Shown here one piece after another: positions 1 through 8,589 of a DNA stretch of 64,000 nucleotides (its first letter is position 1; every line of letters starts with the position of its first letter). Source of the stretch: Thermasporomyces sp040195635 (GTDB taxonomy: Bacteria > Actinomycetota > Actinomycetes > Propionibacteriales > Actinopolymorphaceae); assembly GCF_040195635.1 (NCBI RefSeq), contig NZ_JBEFTX010000005.1, forward strand, positions 310,001-374,000, read 5' to 3'. Under the pieces are notes generated by a model. That model saw only the letters and a program-made list of their open reading frames with translations. It was not told where the DNA came from and did no database searches. Position numbers and translations under genes: made by a program.

Positions 1-135
1 GCAGGAGGCGCCTGCGGGATCGTAGGCAAACAACCTTGATCAACGGTGGCCGACACCACACACGAAACGTAACCGTGACGAAATCGCTCCGCCCTGGTAA
101 CGCGCCGCCGTCGTACCCACCCACATCACTGCGCG

Positions 136-2649
136 TCAACCGCGAACCAGCGCCTCGATCTGCTCGCCCGCCCCGACCTCGCGGTCGCCGAGATCCACCG
201 CGCCCACTCCCGCCAGGGAAAGCTCGCGGACGCGGAGCGTGCCCTCGATCACGTGCACGGTGACGTCGACGCCTGCCTCGCCGCGGCGCTGGTCCACGGT
301 CCCCCAGGCGTCACCGTTCGACCAGAACCACCGCACCGGCGACAACCCGCCTTCGGCGTCCGCTGCCGCGAACCGCAGGGTGCGATCGACACCGTCGTAG
401 GCGAATCCGGTCCACGCGGGAACCAGTCCCCAACTCGCCATCGCGCGGACGTAGTGGTGCCCGCACTCCGCCTCGTCGAACGGATTCCGCCGCCGCCCGT
501 CGAAACGACTGCGAACGGTCTCCACGACGCCGAGCGCCTCGCTCCGCATCCCCTCGAAGATCATGCCGACGGCAGCCGTGTACTCCAGGCCGGTCCACAC
601 CTCGTCGAAGTACGGGAACGGCCGCGCCGGTCGGTTACCTCGCGGGTACGACGCCACCACGAGGCCGGACTCGTCCCCCAACGCATAGCTACGCATCGGG
701 TTGAAATGTCCTGCCATGGTGTCGCGCCTGTTGTGGCGCAGAATGCTGGCGAAGGTGGTACGAATGTGCGCCGGGTCCAGTAGGTGCCCGAGTCCACACA
801 GGTGCGCGAGCTTCTGCCCCACAAGCTGGTCGGCGAGACACCCGTCACCGATCTGCAGTTCCGGTTCGACGAGATCCTTCGCCCCGATACCGGCCAGTCG
901 CAGACCTGGGGCGATAGCGTCCTCCGACCCCGGCGGGCGGATCTCGTGCCGGTAGTAGTCGCCGTTCCACAGATGCTGGTCGATCCACTCACTCCCCCGT
1001 TGGAAGAGATCGCGACAGGTCGCCGCGAAGTCCTCCTCACCCAGATAGCGGGCCATCTCCTCGCACGCACGCAGAGCCGCGAGGTACCACGCACCGATCT
1101 CCGGGTTGGGCCCGAAGTACTCCACGTCCATGGTGTTGTGCTGCGAGCCTTCCATCACGCCGTCCCGATCGGCGTCCCAACCGCCCTGGATCCACGCGAA
1201 CTCCAGCGCCTTGCGTGCCTTCGGCCACAGAGTGCGGAGCAGTTCGTCGTCCCCGGACAACCTCCACTCGCGGTAGAGCTTGACGAGGCAACCCATCTGG
1301 CCGTCGGCGGCGGCGGCGCCTGGTTCGGCGAGGGCGCGTTCCAGTGGCAGCTGGATGCGGAAGCTCATTCGCCCGTCGTCGGCCGTGCCGTAGAGGAACT
1401 CGACCTCGCGTAAGGATCTCGCCATACCGCCGAACAGGAATGGTGTCGCCTGCTCGTAGTTCCACACGTGTGTGCAGCTGCCCATGCAGCAACCTACGTC
1501 GTCGCTGCACCCTTCCCAGCCGAAGAACCTACCGTCGGCGGTACGAAAGCACGTCTGCGTACGCAACGTCGAGAGGTTGGACAGTGCGGCGTCCTTGACC
1601 GACTCTGGCAGGTCCGACCCCACCAACGCGTCGACGAACGCATGTGTGCGCCGCTCCAGGTCCGGCAGCACGGCCGCCGTATCGGCCGCGACCTGCCACG
1701 CGTCGGCGTACTTCGTCGCGTAGTAGTTGCCCACCGTTACCTTGCGGTCCCAGTCCGGTCGGTTGGGGAAGTGCCACGCGAGGAGGAACGTGAACTCGTG
1801 CGTCTCCCCCGGTGTCAACGTACGCTTGACGGCGACGGAGGCCATCGGCGCATCGTTGTCGCTGGGCCGTTCGTCGAGCTGACCGTCGGTGGTGAAGTCA
1901 TCCCAGAAGTCCAGCAGCTCGCCACCCCAGGTGTGGTCCGCCCAGCCCGTCCGCGTGCTCACCGAGTCCTCGCCCAACGCGACCAGAGCGAGCGAACCCC
2001 ACTGCTCGGCCGATTGGTCGACTCCCTCCGAGGAGAGAAAAACGCCCTGGCCGAAGGGCCCCTGGCGTACGACGTTGCGGTTGCGGTCCGGCTTGCCATC
2101 GGATCCATCGGAGCCGATGAAGTTCTGCAGGGTACCGGCGAGGGAGACGTCGAGGTCGTGGTCGGCGTTGTTGCCGACGACATAGCGCAGCACCGCGACC
2201 GGGATGCCGCTCGCCTCGGTGTCGGCCGGCACGAGCGGATTGAACGCCTGCAGGCGTACGGAAACGGGAACGTCGGGGTCGTCAAGGACAACCTGCCCGA
2301 ACGGATAGGCCGCCAGGAACTCCGAGCTGGCGAAGCGCGGCAGGCCGTGGTTTGCCACCGCTGAGCCGTGGCCACCGCCGTAGAGCACGAGGTCGATCGG
2401 CCCCTCCAGCGCGCGGGCGACGACCTGCCCGCCGTCGCCACCCGCCGTCGGCGCTGTGCGCAGAGCAAAGAAGCTCCACTTCGGTGCGAAGCCCTTCGCC
2501 GGACGATTGACGACTTCCCAGTCCCGCAGGTCACCGCGACCACCCAGGCTCACCGTGCCGGTGCCGATGCCGCCCAGTGGCATTGCCAGCTGGAGCGACC
2601 GTTTCGCGTCGTAGCGGGTGAGTACGGGCCAGTCGAATGATTCAGCCAT
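136..2649 (-). CDS. GH116 family beta-glucosidase / glucosylceramidase-like
   Basis: An 837-residue protein of the GBA2-like glycoside hydrolase family 116, expected to hydrolyse beta-glucosides. The N-terminal part carries the family's glycine-rich opening (PLGGIGTGTVSLGGRGD, about residues 24-40). The C-terminal (alpha/alpha)6 barrel contains SCTHVWNYEQA, where Glu399 is the likely nucleophile, and HNTMDVEYFG, where Asp508 is a candidate acid/base. No signal peptide is visible, so it is probably cytoplasmic. The start has a GAGGAG ribosome site. It lies 18 bp after a LacI-type regulator on the same strand, which probably controls it as part of a sugar-use operon. The natural substrate cannot be read from the sequence. 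Confidence 0.9.
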   Translation of the reverse strand: MAESFDWPVLTRYDAKRSLQLAMPLGGIGTGTVSLGGRGDLRDWEVVNRPAKGFAPKWSFFALRTAPTAGGDGGQVVARALEGPIDLVLYGGGHGSAVANHGLPRFASSEFLAAYPFGQVVLDDPDVPVSVRLQAFNPLVPADTEASGIPVAVLRYVVGNNADHDLDVSLAGTLQNFIGSDGSDGKPDRNRNVVRQGPFGQGVFLSSEGVDQSAEQWGSLALVALGEDSVSTRTGWADHTWGGELLDFWDDFTTDGQLDERPSDNDAPMASVAVKRTLTPGETHEFTFLLAWHFPNRPDWDRKVTVGNYYATKYADAWQVAADTAAVLPDLERRTHAFVDALVGSDLPESVKDAALSNLSTLRTQTCFRTADGRFFGWEGCSDDVGCCMGSCTHVWNYEQATPFLFGGMARSLREVEFLYGTADDGRMSFRIQLPLERALAEPGAAAADGQMGCLVKLYREWRLSGDDELLRTLWPKARKALEFAWIQGGWDADRDGVMEGSQHNTMDVEYFGPNPEIGAWYLAALRACEEMARYLGEEDFAATCRDLFQRGSEWIDQHLWNGDYYRHEIRPPGSEDAIAPGLRLAGIGAKDLVEPELQIGDGCLADQLVGQKLAHLCGLGHLLDPAHIRTTFASILRHNRRDTMAGHFNPMRSYALGDESGLVVASYPRGNRPARPFPYFDEVWTGLEYTAAVGMIFEGMRSEALGVVETVRSRFDGRRRNPFDEAECGHHYVRAMASWGLVPAWTGFAYDGVDRTLRFAAADAEGGLSPVRWFWSNGDAWGTVDQRRGEAGVDVTVHVIEGTLRVRELSLAGVGAVDLGDREVGAGEQIEALVRG

Positions 2650-2667
2650 GGTGCAGGCTCCTCACGG

Positions 2668-3693
2668 TTATGGTCCTCGGGAACTGTCGCGGACTCGGAG
2701 TTCGGTGGGCAGGGTGACCGCCTCCACCGGTGCGGTGCGGTCTGCAAGCCGGCGCTGCAGGAGCCGAGCCGCCTCGGTGCCGAGCAGGTACGTCGGCTGC
2801 TCCACGATCGTCAGCGCAGGCGCCATCAGCGGTGCCCAGGGTGAGTCGTCGAAGCCGACCACTCCCACCGCGTCCGGGACGTCGACACCGCGTTCGCGCA
2901 ACGCCCGCATCGCACCAGCGGCCATCAGGTTGTTGGCGACGAAGAACGCATCCGGCGCCTCCGCGAGGTCGAGCAGCTCGCCCGCCGCGACATAGCCGCC
3001 CTCCACCCGGAAGTCGGTCTGGCGGACGAGACGACGGTCGACCTCCTGCCCGGCCGCGCGAACCGCGGCTGCGTAGCCCTTCCGCCGTTCGGCGGCCGTC
3101 GTCAGCTTGGACGGACCGGAAATGCATGCGACCCGTCGGTATCCCGCGTCGAGCAGGTGCCGCGTCGCCAGTCGGGCGCCGGTGTAGTTGTCGACGACGA
3201 CGGTGTCGACGTCCTCGTCGCGGATCCGCCGGTCGATCGTCACCACCGGGACGTCGTGGTCGCGGAGCATGCTGATGTCGGTGCGGTCCGACGCGGGGGC
3301 GATGATGACGCCGGCCGCCTGCTCGGCGAGCACGACATCCAGGTAGCGGCGTTCGCGCGCGATGTTCTCGTCGGTGTTGCACAGGACGACCGAGTACCCC
3401 TCGTGCAGCGCGACCTCTTCGACACCGCGGGCCACCGAGGTGAAGAAGGGATTCTCGATGTCGGAGATGATGAGCGCCCACACGCTGCCGGCCTGGCGAC
3501 GCAGGCTGCGGGCCACCCGGTTGGGCTGGTAGCCGAGTTCTGCCGCCACCTTTCGTACCCGGTCGGCCAGTTGTGGGTCGACCGTCGGCCGGTTGTTGAG
3601 CGCCCGCGACACGGTGGCCGCGGAGACGCCCGCTCGGGTCGCGACATCCCTCATGCGTACGCGGCGACTGCCCGCTCGCCCGTTCTCAACCAT
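2668..3693 (-). CDS. LacI family transcriptional regulator
   Basis: A 341-residue LacI/GalR repressor. The helix-turn-helix (MRDVATRAGVSAATVSRALN, residues 14-33) and hinge helix are followed by a periplasmic-binding-protein-like sensor domain (ALIISDIENPFFTSVARGVEE onward) with the usual C-terminal region. The length is typical of the family. It sits directly upstream of the GH116 gene with an 18-bp gap, so it probably responds to a beta-glucoside or its product and regulates that gene and itself. The first codons overlap the end of a decayed-looking gene upstream. The ligand is unknown. Confidence 0.93.
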   Translation of the reverse strand: MVENGRAGSRRVRMRDVATRAGVSAATVSRALNNRPTVDPQLADRVRKVAAELGYQPNRVARSLRRQAGSVWALIISDIENPFFTSVARGVEEVALHEGYSVVLCNTDENIARERRYLDVVLAEQAAGVIIAPASDRTDISMLRDHDVPVVTIDRRIRDEDVDTVVVDNYTGARLATRHLLDAGYRRVACISGPSKLTTAAERRKGYAAAVRAAGQEVDRRLVRQTDFRVEGGYVAAGELLDLAEAPDAFFVANNLMAAGAMRALRERGVDVPDAVGVVGFDDSPWAPLMAPALTIVEQPTYLLGTEAARLLQRRLADRTAPVEAVTLPTELRVRDSSRGP

Positions 3694-4192
3694 CGCCGGT
3701 CTGTCCCCCCGTGTCGTACCGATCCGCGCATTGCGCCGTTGCCGTCATCGTCCGGTTGGTGGCCCCGGCTTCCGACGCGGGCCGGACGAGAGGCCAACCG
3801 CGCAACCCACCGGACGTCAGGGAGAACGCCGAGAGCCCGGCCAGCAGGAGCACCACCATGACGGCACCGTCGGCGGCGTGGGGAACGAGCAGCCACCGGT
3901 GATCGGGCAGGACCGTGGCGGTTCCGCGGAACGCCGTGGCCGCTGTGCCAGCCGCGAGTCCCAGGCGAAGCCCCGGTCCTGCGTACCGGCGGACAGCGAC
4001 GGCGAACGCCTGCAGGGACCCGGCGTCGCCGCGGACCAGCCGGTCGGTGGCTGCCGACATCGCGGCCCACAACGGTGCGGTGAGGATGCTGACCCGCTCC
4101 AAACCGAGTAATCGATTGCCGGCGAGATTATGGCCGGTGCAGGTCCGTGTCAATACAGCTGTGCCATCCCGGCCTCGGCGCAACCCGCGCAC
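3686..4192 (-). pseudogene. possible remnant of a DUF624 (YesL-like) membrane protein
   Basis: An open frame of 168 residues. Its middle part (GLERVSILTAPLWAAMSAAT, then LVRGDAG and a hydrophobic stretch RWLLVPHAADGAVMVVLLLA) resembles the small YesL/DUF624 membrane proteins that often sit beside sugar-transport genes in actinomycetes. The N-terminus is not hydrophobic as expected, and the last 40 residues look like read-through into the LacI promoter region, so the gene is probably truncated. Its position before a LacI/glycosidase pair fits a degraded sugar-utilisation locus. The family assignment is tentative. Confidence 0.3.
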
Positions 4193-4244
4193 CGATCGGC
4201 TCCGGGATCAGGTCAAGGTCAAGCGCGAGAAACCCGGCGTCCGC

Positions 4245-5162
4245 TCAGTTGTCCTTCACGTCGAACCCGCGAGCGGTTCTCGTCAGCTCGACGAAGCCCA
4301 GCCGGTGGAAGAGTGCCAACTCGGCCACCTGCTCAGGTTTGGCGTACTCCAGCAGCCGGTCGACCCGGGCGAGATCCAGCCACTCGGCCACGAGCCCGAA
4401 CAGCCACGTCGCGATCCCCTGCCGTTGGTAGGCCTCCAGGATGTGGAGATTGCCGATGTCGGCCCAGCCGTCGTGCCGAGCCACCCGCCCGGCGTCAGCA
4501 AGGTTCTCGACCTCGATGTAGCCAACCCTTTCCTCGCCAAGGTAGGCGGAGAACCGGGTGCCGTTGATCCCCAGCGAACGCCGCGCTGTCAGACCGGTGA
4601 TGGGCGGCTCGCCGGCACGAGGGAGATCCTCGACGCGGGCGAGCAGGACCACCTCGGTCTTTCCTGCATGCACGAATCCGGCGCGTTCGTAGATCGCGCG
4701 GATGTGCGGCCACTGCGCGGGTACGCCGTAGATGGACGGCGCCGGGAGCGACCCGTCGGCAGACCGGCCGCTCACCTGCCAGCGGTCGAACTGCGCGTGG
4801 CAGGCCGCCGCGAGCGTGTCACCGGCGGCCGTGGCGTCGTTCCACGGGAAGTCCGGCGGCCAGCACACCATCCAGCGGATCTCACCGGAGTCGCGGTAGC
4901 CCACGTTCACCCGGTCATCATCGGCGTAGCGGAGCAGATGGGCAGCCGCGACCAGACGCTCGTGCTGGTAGGCGACCAGGGTCGTGCGTTCTCTGACCCA
5001 CGGATCGACGATGGCCTCACCGGGCTCCCGCTCGAGCTGATTCAACACCGTGCTCACCGACACCGACATGCCGGGGATGACGGCCTGAATGTGCCGGTTG
5101 ACCAGGGTGGTGAGCTGCTCGCGATCACTACGGCGGAACGGACGCACCTGGATGGAAGACAT
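4245..5162 (-). CDS. GNAT family N-acetyltransferase
   Basis: A 305-residue protein with GNAT features. The C-terminal half has the acetyl-CoA binding segment ADIGNLHILEAYQRQGIATW (beta4 with the Q/RxxGxxT-like loop) followed by LFGLVAEWLDLARVDRLLEY. The N-terminal half (SSIQVRPFRRSDREQLTTLV) looks like the start of a second GNAT-like fold, so this may be a tandem-GNAT protein. It has no evident operon partner: the gene upstream is divergent or distant, and DUF2089 lies 170 bp downstream. The acetyl acceptor is unknown. Confidence 0.85.
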   Translation of the reverse strand: MSSIQVRPFRRSDREQLTTLVNRHIQAVIPGMSVSVSTVLNQLEREPGEAIVDPWVRERTTLVAYQHERLVAAAHLLRYADDDRVNVGYRDSGEIRWMVCWPPDFPWNDATAAGDTLAAACHAQFDRWQVSGRSADGSLPAPSIYGVPAQWPHIRAIYERAGFVHAGKTEVVLLARVEDLPRAGEPPITGLTARRSLGINGTRFSAYLGEERVGYIEVENLADAGRVARHDGWADIGNLHILEAYQRQGIATWLFGLVAEWLDLARVDRLLEYAKPEQVAELALFHRLGFVELTRTARGFDVKDN

Positions 5163-5331
5163 CAGCGGACCTCCATGAAAATCAGCGCTCGACGGCGCTT
5201 GTCTGGGAAATGGAGGCCGCTACCGGTGCGGCACGTCTCCGACATTACCCACGCCAGTGCTCGGACGCCACGCCGAGTTCCGCGTACGCAGGTGTCACCG
5301 GCCGCTTCGTACAAGGGGAGCTGCGTAGGGT

Positions 5332-5721
5332 CTATCGACTCCGGCGCGGGCTGAGCTCGTCGAGGGCGACGTCCACGTCGAGCTCACCACGGGCAACTGC
5401 GTCGAGGAGCTGACGCCGGTCAGCCGGCCGGTCCGGTGGGCGGGGCGTTATCCCGAGAGCGGCGAGGAGGTCCTCCAGCCGCGCCCGGGCCGTGGGGTAG
5501 CTGACACCGAGGTGGCGTTCGAGCTCCTTGGTGTTGCCTTTCGCCGCGAGAAAGACGCGGAGCAGGTCGCGCTGCGCGTCGTCCAGCGAGCAGAAGTCGC
5601 AGTGACGGAAGTGTCCGCGCACCTCCGTCTCGCAGTGCTCACACCTGAGGCCGGCAACCGACAGCGGTTCCTGGCAGGTCGGGCAGCTCTGCGGCGGAGG
5701 GTAGGTGCGTGCCTTCGCCAT
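5332..5721 (-). CDS. DUF2089 family protein (zinc ribbon plus HTH)
   Basis: A 129-residue protein of the DUF2089 type. Two CxxC pairs near the N-terminus (CPTCQEPLSVAGLRCEHCE, then CDFC) form a zinc ribbon. They are followed by a helix-turn-helix region (LRVFLAAKGNTKELERHLGV, SYPTARARLEDLLAALG). The ATG overlaps the stop of the upstream gene (ATGA), which fixes this start and implies translational coupling. The family's usual context is a regulator beside a SHOCT-like/DUF4097 surface or envelope gene, as here. Probably an accessory regulator of its partner. Confidence 0.85.
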   Translation of the reverse strand: MAKARTYPPPQSCPTCQEPLSVAGLRCEHCETEVRGHFRHCDFCSLDDAQRDLLRVFLAAKGNTKELERHLGVSYPTARARLEDLLAALGITPRPPDRPADRRQLLDAVARGELDVDVALDELSPRRSR

Positions 5722-6476
5722 CAGCGTTCCGTACCGATCGCGACCGAGCCGAGGTTGCCGGTGACCTCCAGTCGCGCGGTGCCCTCGCCGAGGGTCCACT
5801 CGCCACGGCCGACCTTGTGCAGGCGTTGGTCGACGCCGATGTCCGCGGCACACCGCACCACCACGCGTACGTCGGACTCGGGGAAAAGCACGATCCGCAG
5901 GTCACCGGCGTTGGCGTCGATGGTCGAGTGGCCGCGGGTGAGGGCGCACTTGACGACGGCGTCGCCGACATTGAGACGGGTACGCAGGACGCCGCGAAGC
6001 CCAATGAGCCGCGCCTCGCCGCTGTTGACCTCGATGTCGAGATCGGCGTTCGCGGGCACGACGAGAATCCCCTCATCGCCCACCTGTCCGGAGACCTCGG
6101 TCAGACTGCCGTTGTGGCGCACGGTGCAGTTGTTCGGACCCTCCATGCGAGCCTCGGTGGCCGTGGTGTCGCCGGCGATTTCGACCATGCCACCACCGGA
6201 CAGCTGACCCCGGACGGTGAGCGCCGGCCACTCATCTTGGCTGCCCTCCGCGGATGGGACATGCGCGGATGAGGCGTGGGTGGGCTGGGCATCGGCGGGC
6301 TGGGCGACCGTGGGTAGCGGGATCGTGGGTTCGGCGACCGTGGGTTCGGCGACCGTGGGTTCGGCGACCGTGGGTTCGGTGTCGTCGAGGGCGGCGAGGT
6401 GAAGTTCGGCCTCGTCCGTCGTCAGATTGCCTCGAGCCACCTCTGCCAGAATTGATCGTCTGCGCTCGTCAGTCAT
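5721..6476 (-). CDS. SHOCT-like / DUF4097-type repeat protein, coupled to DUF2089
   Basis: A protein of about 251 residues. The N-terminal helix pair (RRRSILAEVARGNLTTDEAE) is of the short SHOCT-like type. It is followed by a low-complexity linker of EPTVA units, then a beta-helical region with repeated short strands (VEIAGDT, EVNSGEARLIG, STIDANAGDLRIVL) as in DUF4097/putative adhesin domains. I chose the ATG at 6476 because conserved-looking sequence starts there; an in-frame ATG at 6515 would add 13 residues. The stop overlaps the DUF2089 start. No signal peptide or transmembrane segment is visible, so an intracellular or membrane-associated role is possible. Confidence 0.75.
   Translation of the reverse strand: MTDERRRSILAEVARGNLTTDEAELHLAALDDTEPTVAEPTVAEPTVAEPTIPLPTVAQPADAQPTHASSAHVPSAEGSQDEWPALTVRGQLSGGGMVEIAGDTTATEARMEGPNNCTVRHNGSLTEVSGQVGDEGILVVPANADLDIEVNSGEARLIGLRGVLRTRLNVGDAVVKCALTRGHSTIDANAGDLRIVLFPESDVRVVVRCAADIGVDQRLHKVGRGEWTLGEGTARLEVTGNLGSVAIGTER
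6319..6378 (-). repeat. 15-bp tandem repeat coding for EPTVA units
   Basis: Four tandem 15-bp units, three of them identical (GCGACCGTGGGTTCG on the + strand, from 6334). They encode consecutive EPTVA pentapeptides in the linker of the SHOCT-like protein. The unit length is a multiple of three, so copy-number change would alter linker length without breaking the frame. Confidence 0.85.
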
Positions 6477-6482
6477 GGCAGT

Positions 6483-6511
6483 TAGTAAATCGTTGGTTTT
6501 CACAATGTCAA
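6483..6511 (-). promoter_or_regulatory. possible sigma-A-like promoter for a leaderless start
   Basis: Reading leftward, TTGACA (6511-6506) is separated by 17 nt from TTACTA (6488-6483), which lies 6 nt before the ATG at 6476. That spacing fits a promoter for a leaderless transcript, common in actinomycetes, and supports the start chosen for the SHOCT-like gene. The -10 hexamer is a poor match, so the call is weak. Confidence 0.3.
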
Positions 6512-6554
6512 TCATTCTGAGGTAACATCTTCCAGACTGGCCACAGGGGAGGAC

Positions 6555-6887
6555 ATGGCGTGGACGACGCAGGCAGGCCGACTCCTACCTTCGGGCTCTG
6601 CCACGACTTCCGCCAGCATTTGCCCATGGCGCTCACTGCTGGAGGCGCCCGCGGATCGACCGGTGCCCGCGCCCACCGGTAGCCGGCTGCGGCGCGCGGA
6701 CTACCTGGTCGGCGACCCCGCCACCGTCGCCGCCGCGCTGGTCGAGCTCCACCGACAGGTTCCGTTCGACCAGTTCGCCTTCTGGGCAAGGCTTCCCGGC
6801 CATACCCACGAGCAGGCGCTGCGGTCGATGCGGCTGTTCGCCGCCGAGGTCCAACCAGCCGTACGCCGGCCCATGGCGAACCGCTGA
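6555..6887 (+). pseudogene. remnant of an LLM-class flavin-dependent oxidoreductase
   Basis: The last ~60 residues (YLVGDPATVAAALVELHRQV, FDQFAFWARLPGHTHEQALR, RLFAAEVQPAVR) match the C-terminal end of luciferase-like, often F420-dependent, monooxygenases. The first ~45 residues do not belong to the family; in another frame the same DNA reads PTFGLCHDFRQHLPM, resembling an earlier part of such proteins. Most of the ~280-residue enzyme is missing, so this is a decayed gene with a large deletion and a frame change. Confidence 0.6.
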
Positions 6888-6912
6888 GCGATCCTCGATG
6901 CAGGTTCCGCGT

Positions 6913-7923
6913 TCACGACCGTCGATCCCGTGCCCCGCGCCGACTGGTGCCGCCCGGCTCCGGGAGCAGCCTCAGTGCCTCGGTCCGGTCGGTCGCCGAC
7001 GGCTCGGTGTAGCTGCGGGTCGTCTCCAACCGGGCATGGCCGAGCAACTCCGCGACCAGGACGAGGTCGGTACCTCCGCGGACGAGGTTGGTGCCGAACG
7101 TGTGCCGCAGGACGTGCGCGGTGATCGCGTCGCTCTGGCCCGCCGCCGCGGCGATGCGGGCGATGATGTCGCGCGCTCCGCGGACCGTGAGCCGGCTTCC
7201 GCGGTGGTTGAGGAACAGCGCCGGAGTGCTGCGGCCACCCGGCCAGTCCGCGCGTTCGGTGAGCCAGCGCCGAAGGTCGTCGCGCAGCTTGGGGTGAACG
7301 GGGACCTCGCGGATCCTTGTGCCGACGGAGCCGCCGTGGTTACGGATCCGGAGAAGACCCGCCGTGCCCCTGATCTCGACGTCGCCGATGTCGAGCCGGA
7401 CGGTCTCGGCGATCCGGGCACCGGCATAGAAGGGTACGGCTGCAAGGGCCCGGTCCCGCGCAGACGGATGAGCCTCGACGGCGCGTAGCCAGCACAGCTG
7501 GGCCTGCTCGTCGAGTGCGCGGGGCGGGGGTGCCGTCACGTCGACCCGCTGAGCGGCCGCCCGCCCCATACCGCGCCGGATGTAGAGATCGTCGACGGCA
7601 CTCAGCGCGTTGTTGATCGATGCCGGAGCGAGGCCGGCCACGGTCACCAGGTGGGTACGCCATTCCCGCACAGCACGGTCCCTGACGGCCGGGTCGGAGA
7701 GCGGGTCGCCGCCGGCATCCGTAGCATGCAGCCAGGAGTCCAGCCACACGAGGTACTGGCGGACCTTGGAGGCATAAGTCCGCCGGGACTCCGGTGACAG
7801 CGGCGCCTGGGCGAGCTCGGCGACGTAGATCGCGTGGGCAGACTCCAGGGCGGCCGGGAGCGGCACGGGTCCGCGCCGGCGGCGTCCGGTCACGGCGTAC
7901 CGAGGTCCCCTTACAGCATTCAC
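6913..7923 (-). CDS. tyrosine recombinase / XerC-like integrase
   Basis: A tyrosine recombinase of about 336 residues from the GTG at 7923 (the frame stays open further upstream, but that part is not protein-like). The N-terminal core-binding domain (SRRTYASKVRQYLVWLDSW) is followed by the catalytic domain. This has Arg in the GARIAETVRLDIGDVEI segment, the HVLRHTF box, Arg/His in AELLGHARLETT and the Tyr in TRSYTEPS. It transfers DNA strands through that tyrosine. No mobile-element genes or tRNA lie beside it, so it is a lone recombinase, perhaps left from an older insertion or acting in a fixed host role. A long inverted repeat lies just upstream. Confidence 0.85.
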   Translation of the reverse strand: MNAVRGPRYAVTGRRRRGPVPLPAALESAHAIYVAELAQAPLSPESRRTYASKVRQYLVWLDSWLHATDAGGDPLSDPAVRDRAVREWRTHLVTVAGLAPASINNALSAVDDLYIRRGMGRAAAQRVDVTAPPPRALDEQAQLCWLRAVEAHPSARDRALAAVPFYAGARIAETVRLDIGDVEIRGTAGLLRIRNHGGSVGTRIREVPVHPKLRDDLRRWLTERADWPGGRSTPALFLNHRGSRLTVRGARDIIARIAAAAGQSDAITAHVLRHTFGTNLVRGGTDLVLVAELLGHARLETTRSYTEPSATDRTEALRLLPEPGGTSRRGARDRRS

Positions 7924-7937
7924 GCCGCGGATTCTAC

Positions 7938-7961
7938 TTCCGAGAATGGTGGTTCTCGGAA
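7938..7961. promoter_or_regulatory. 9-bp inverted repeat between divergent integrase and DUF5994 genes
   Basis: TTCCGAGAA and its exact reverse complement TTCTCGGAA are separated by six bases (TGGTGG). The repeat lies 15 bp upstream of the integrase GTG, in the divergent spacer. The symmetry and position suggest an operator or a recombinase core site. Confidence 0.55.
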
Positions 7962-8007
7962 GCCTTGCCGCGTAGTCTCGTGATATCCGTACGTACAGAC
8001 TCAGCCT

Positions 8008-8589
8008 GTGGCCGCGGGCGACGCCTGCACCAGAGGCCTCTCGGCCTCGGAAAGGTGGACCGCGGTGACGTTCATCCATGGTGGCTACAAGCATGGTGGC
8101 CAGAAGCGTGGCGGCCAGCATCCCGCGGCTGCCTCGCCCGCCCCGCCGGCACCACGCGTGCAGTGGTCACCCACCCTGTCACGTCAGTCGCTGGTCCACG
8201 GTGGCTGGTGGCCCCGATCCATCGATCCGTACGCCGAACTGCCGGGGCTGATCCTCGCCGTCGACGATCGTCTCCTCGCGGTGACGAGTGTGATGCTCGG
8301 CATCAACGGCTGGGACAGCCGACCGCGCCAGATCCGGGTCGCGGACCGCACCATCCGACTCAGCTGGTTCACGACCCAACCGGACGCGCTCCTGACGGTG
8401 ATGTGCGCCGAGAAGTACCGGGTCGACCTGCTGGTGATTCCCTCGGCCACGAGCCCCGCCGTCGCCGAGGCAGCGATGAACCTCGCCACACAGGCCGCGA
8501 ACACCACGCCCGCACCGAAGATCCTCGCCGAAGCCGCGGCAGCCGTCGCCCGGGATGCAGCAGACCCGGCGGACGGCGGTGAGGCATGA
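8008..8589 (+). CDS. DUF5994 family protein
   Basis: A 193-residue protein of the actinobacterial DUF5994 type. The conserved region is SLVHGGWWPRSIDPYAELPG, then LLAVTSVMLGINGWDSRPRQ, IRLSWFTTQPDALLTVM and the segment VDLLVIPSATSPAVAEAAM. The first ~45 residues are variable, and a GTG at 8064 is an alternative start. No enzyme motif is known for the family. The stop overlaps the desaturase start (ATGA), so both are likely made from one transcript. Confidence 0.7.
   Translation: MAAGDACTRGLSASERWTAVTFIHGGYKHGGQKRGGQHPAAASPAPPAPRVQWSPTLSRQSLVHGGWWPRSIDPYAELPGLILAVDDRLLAVTSVMLGINGWDSRPRQIRVADRTIRLSWFTTQPDALLTVMCAEKYRVDLLVIPSATSPAVAEAAMNLATQAANTTPAPKILAEAAAAVARDAADPADGGEA

Noticed and set aside
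4130..5354. Long plus-strand open frames opposite the GNAT gene (and similar long frames at 12082, 16855, 27632 and 57892 opposite real genes)
   Set aside because: They are anti-sense shadows in high-GC DNA: Arg/Pro/Ala-rich, with no family sequence, while the opposite strand holds clear domains.
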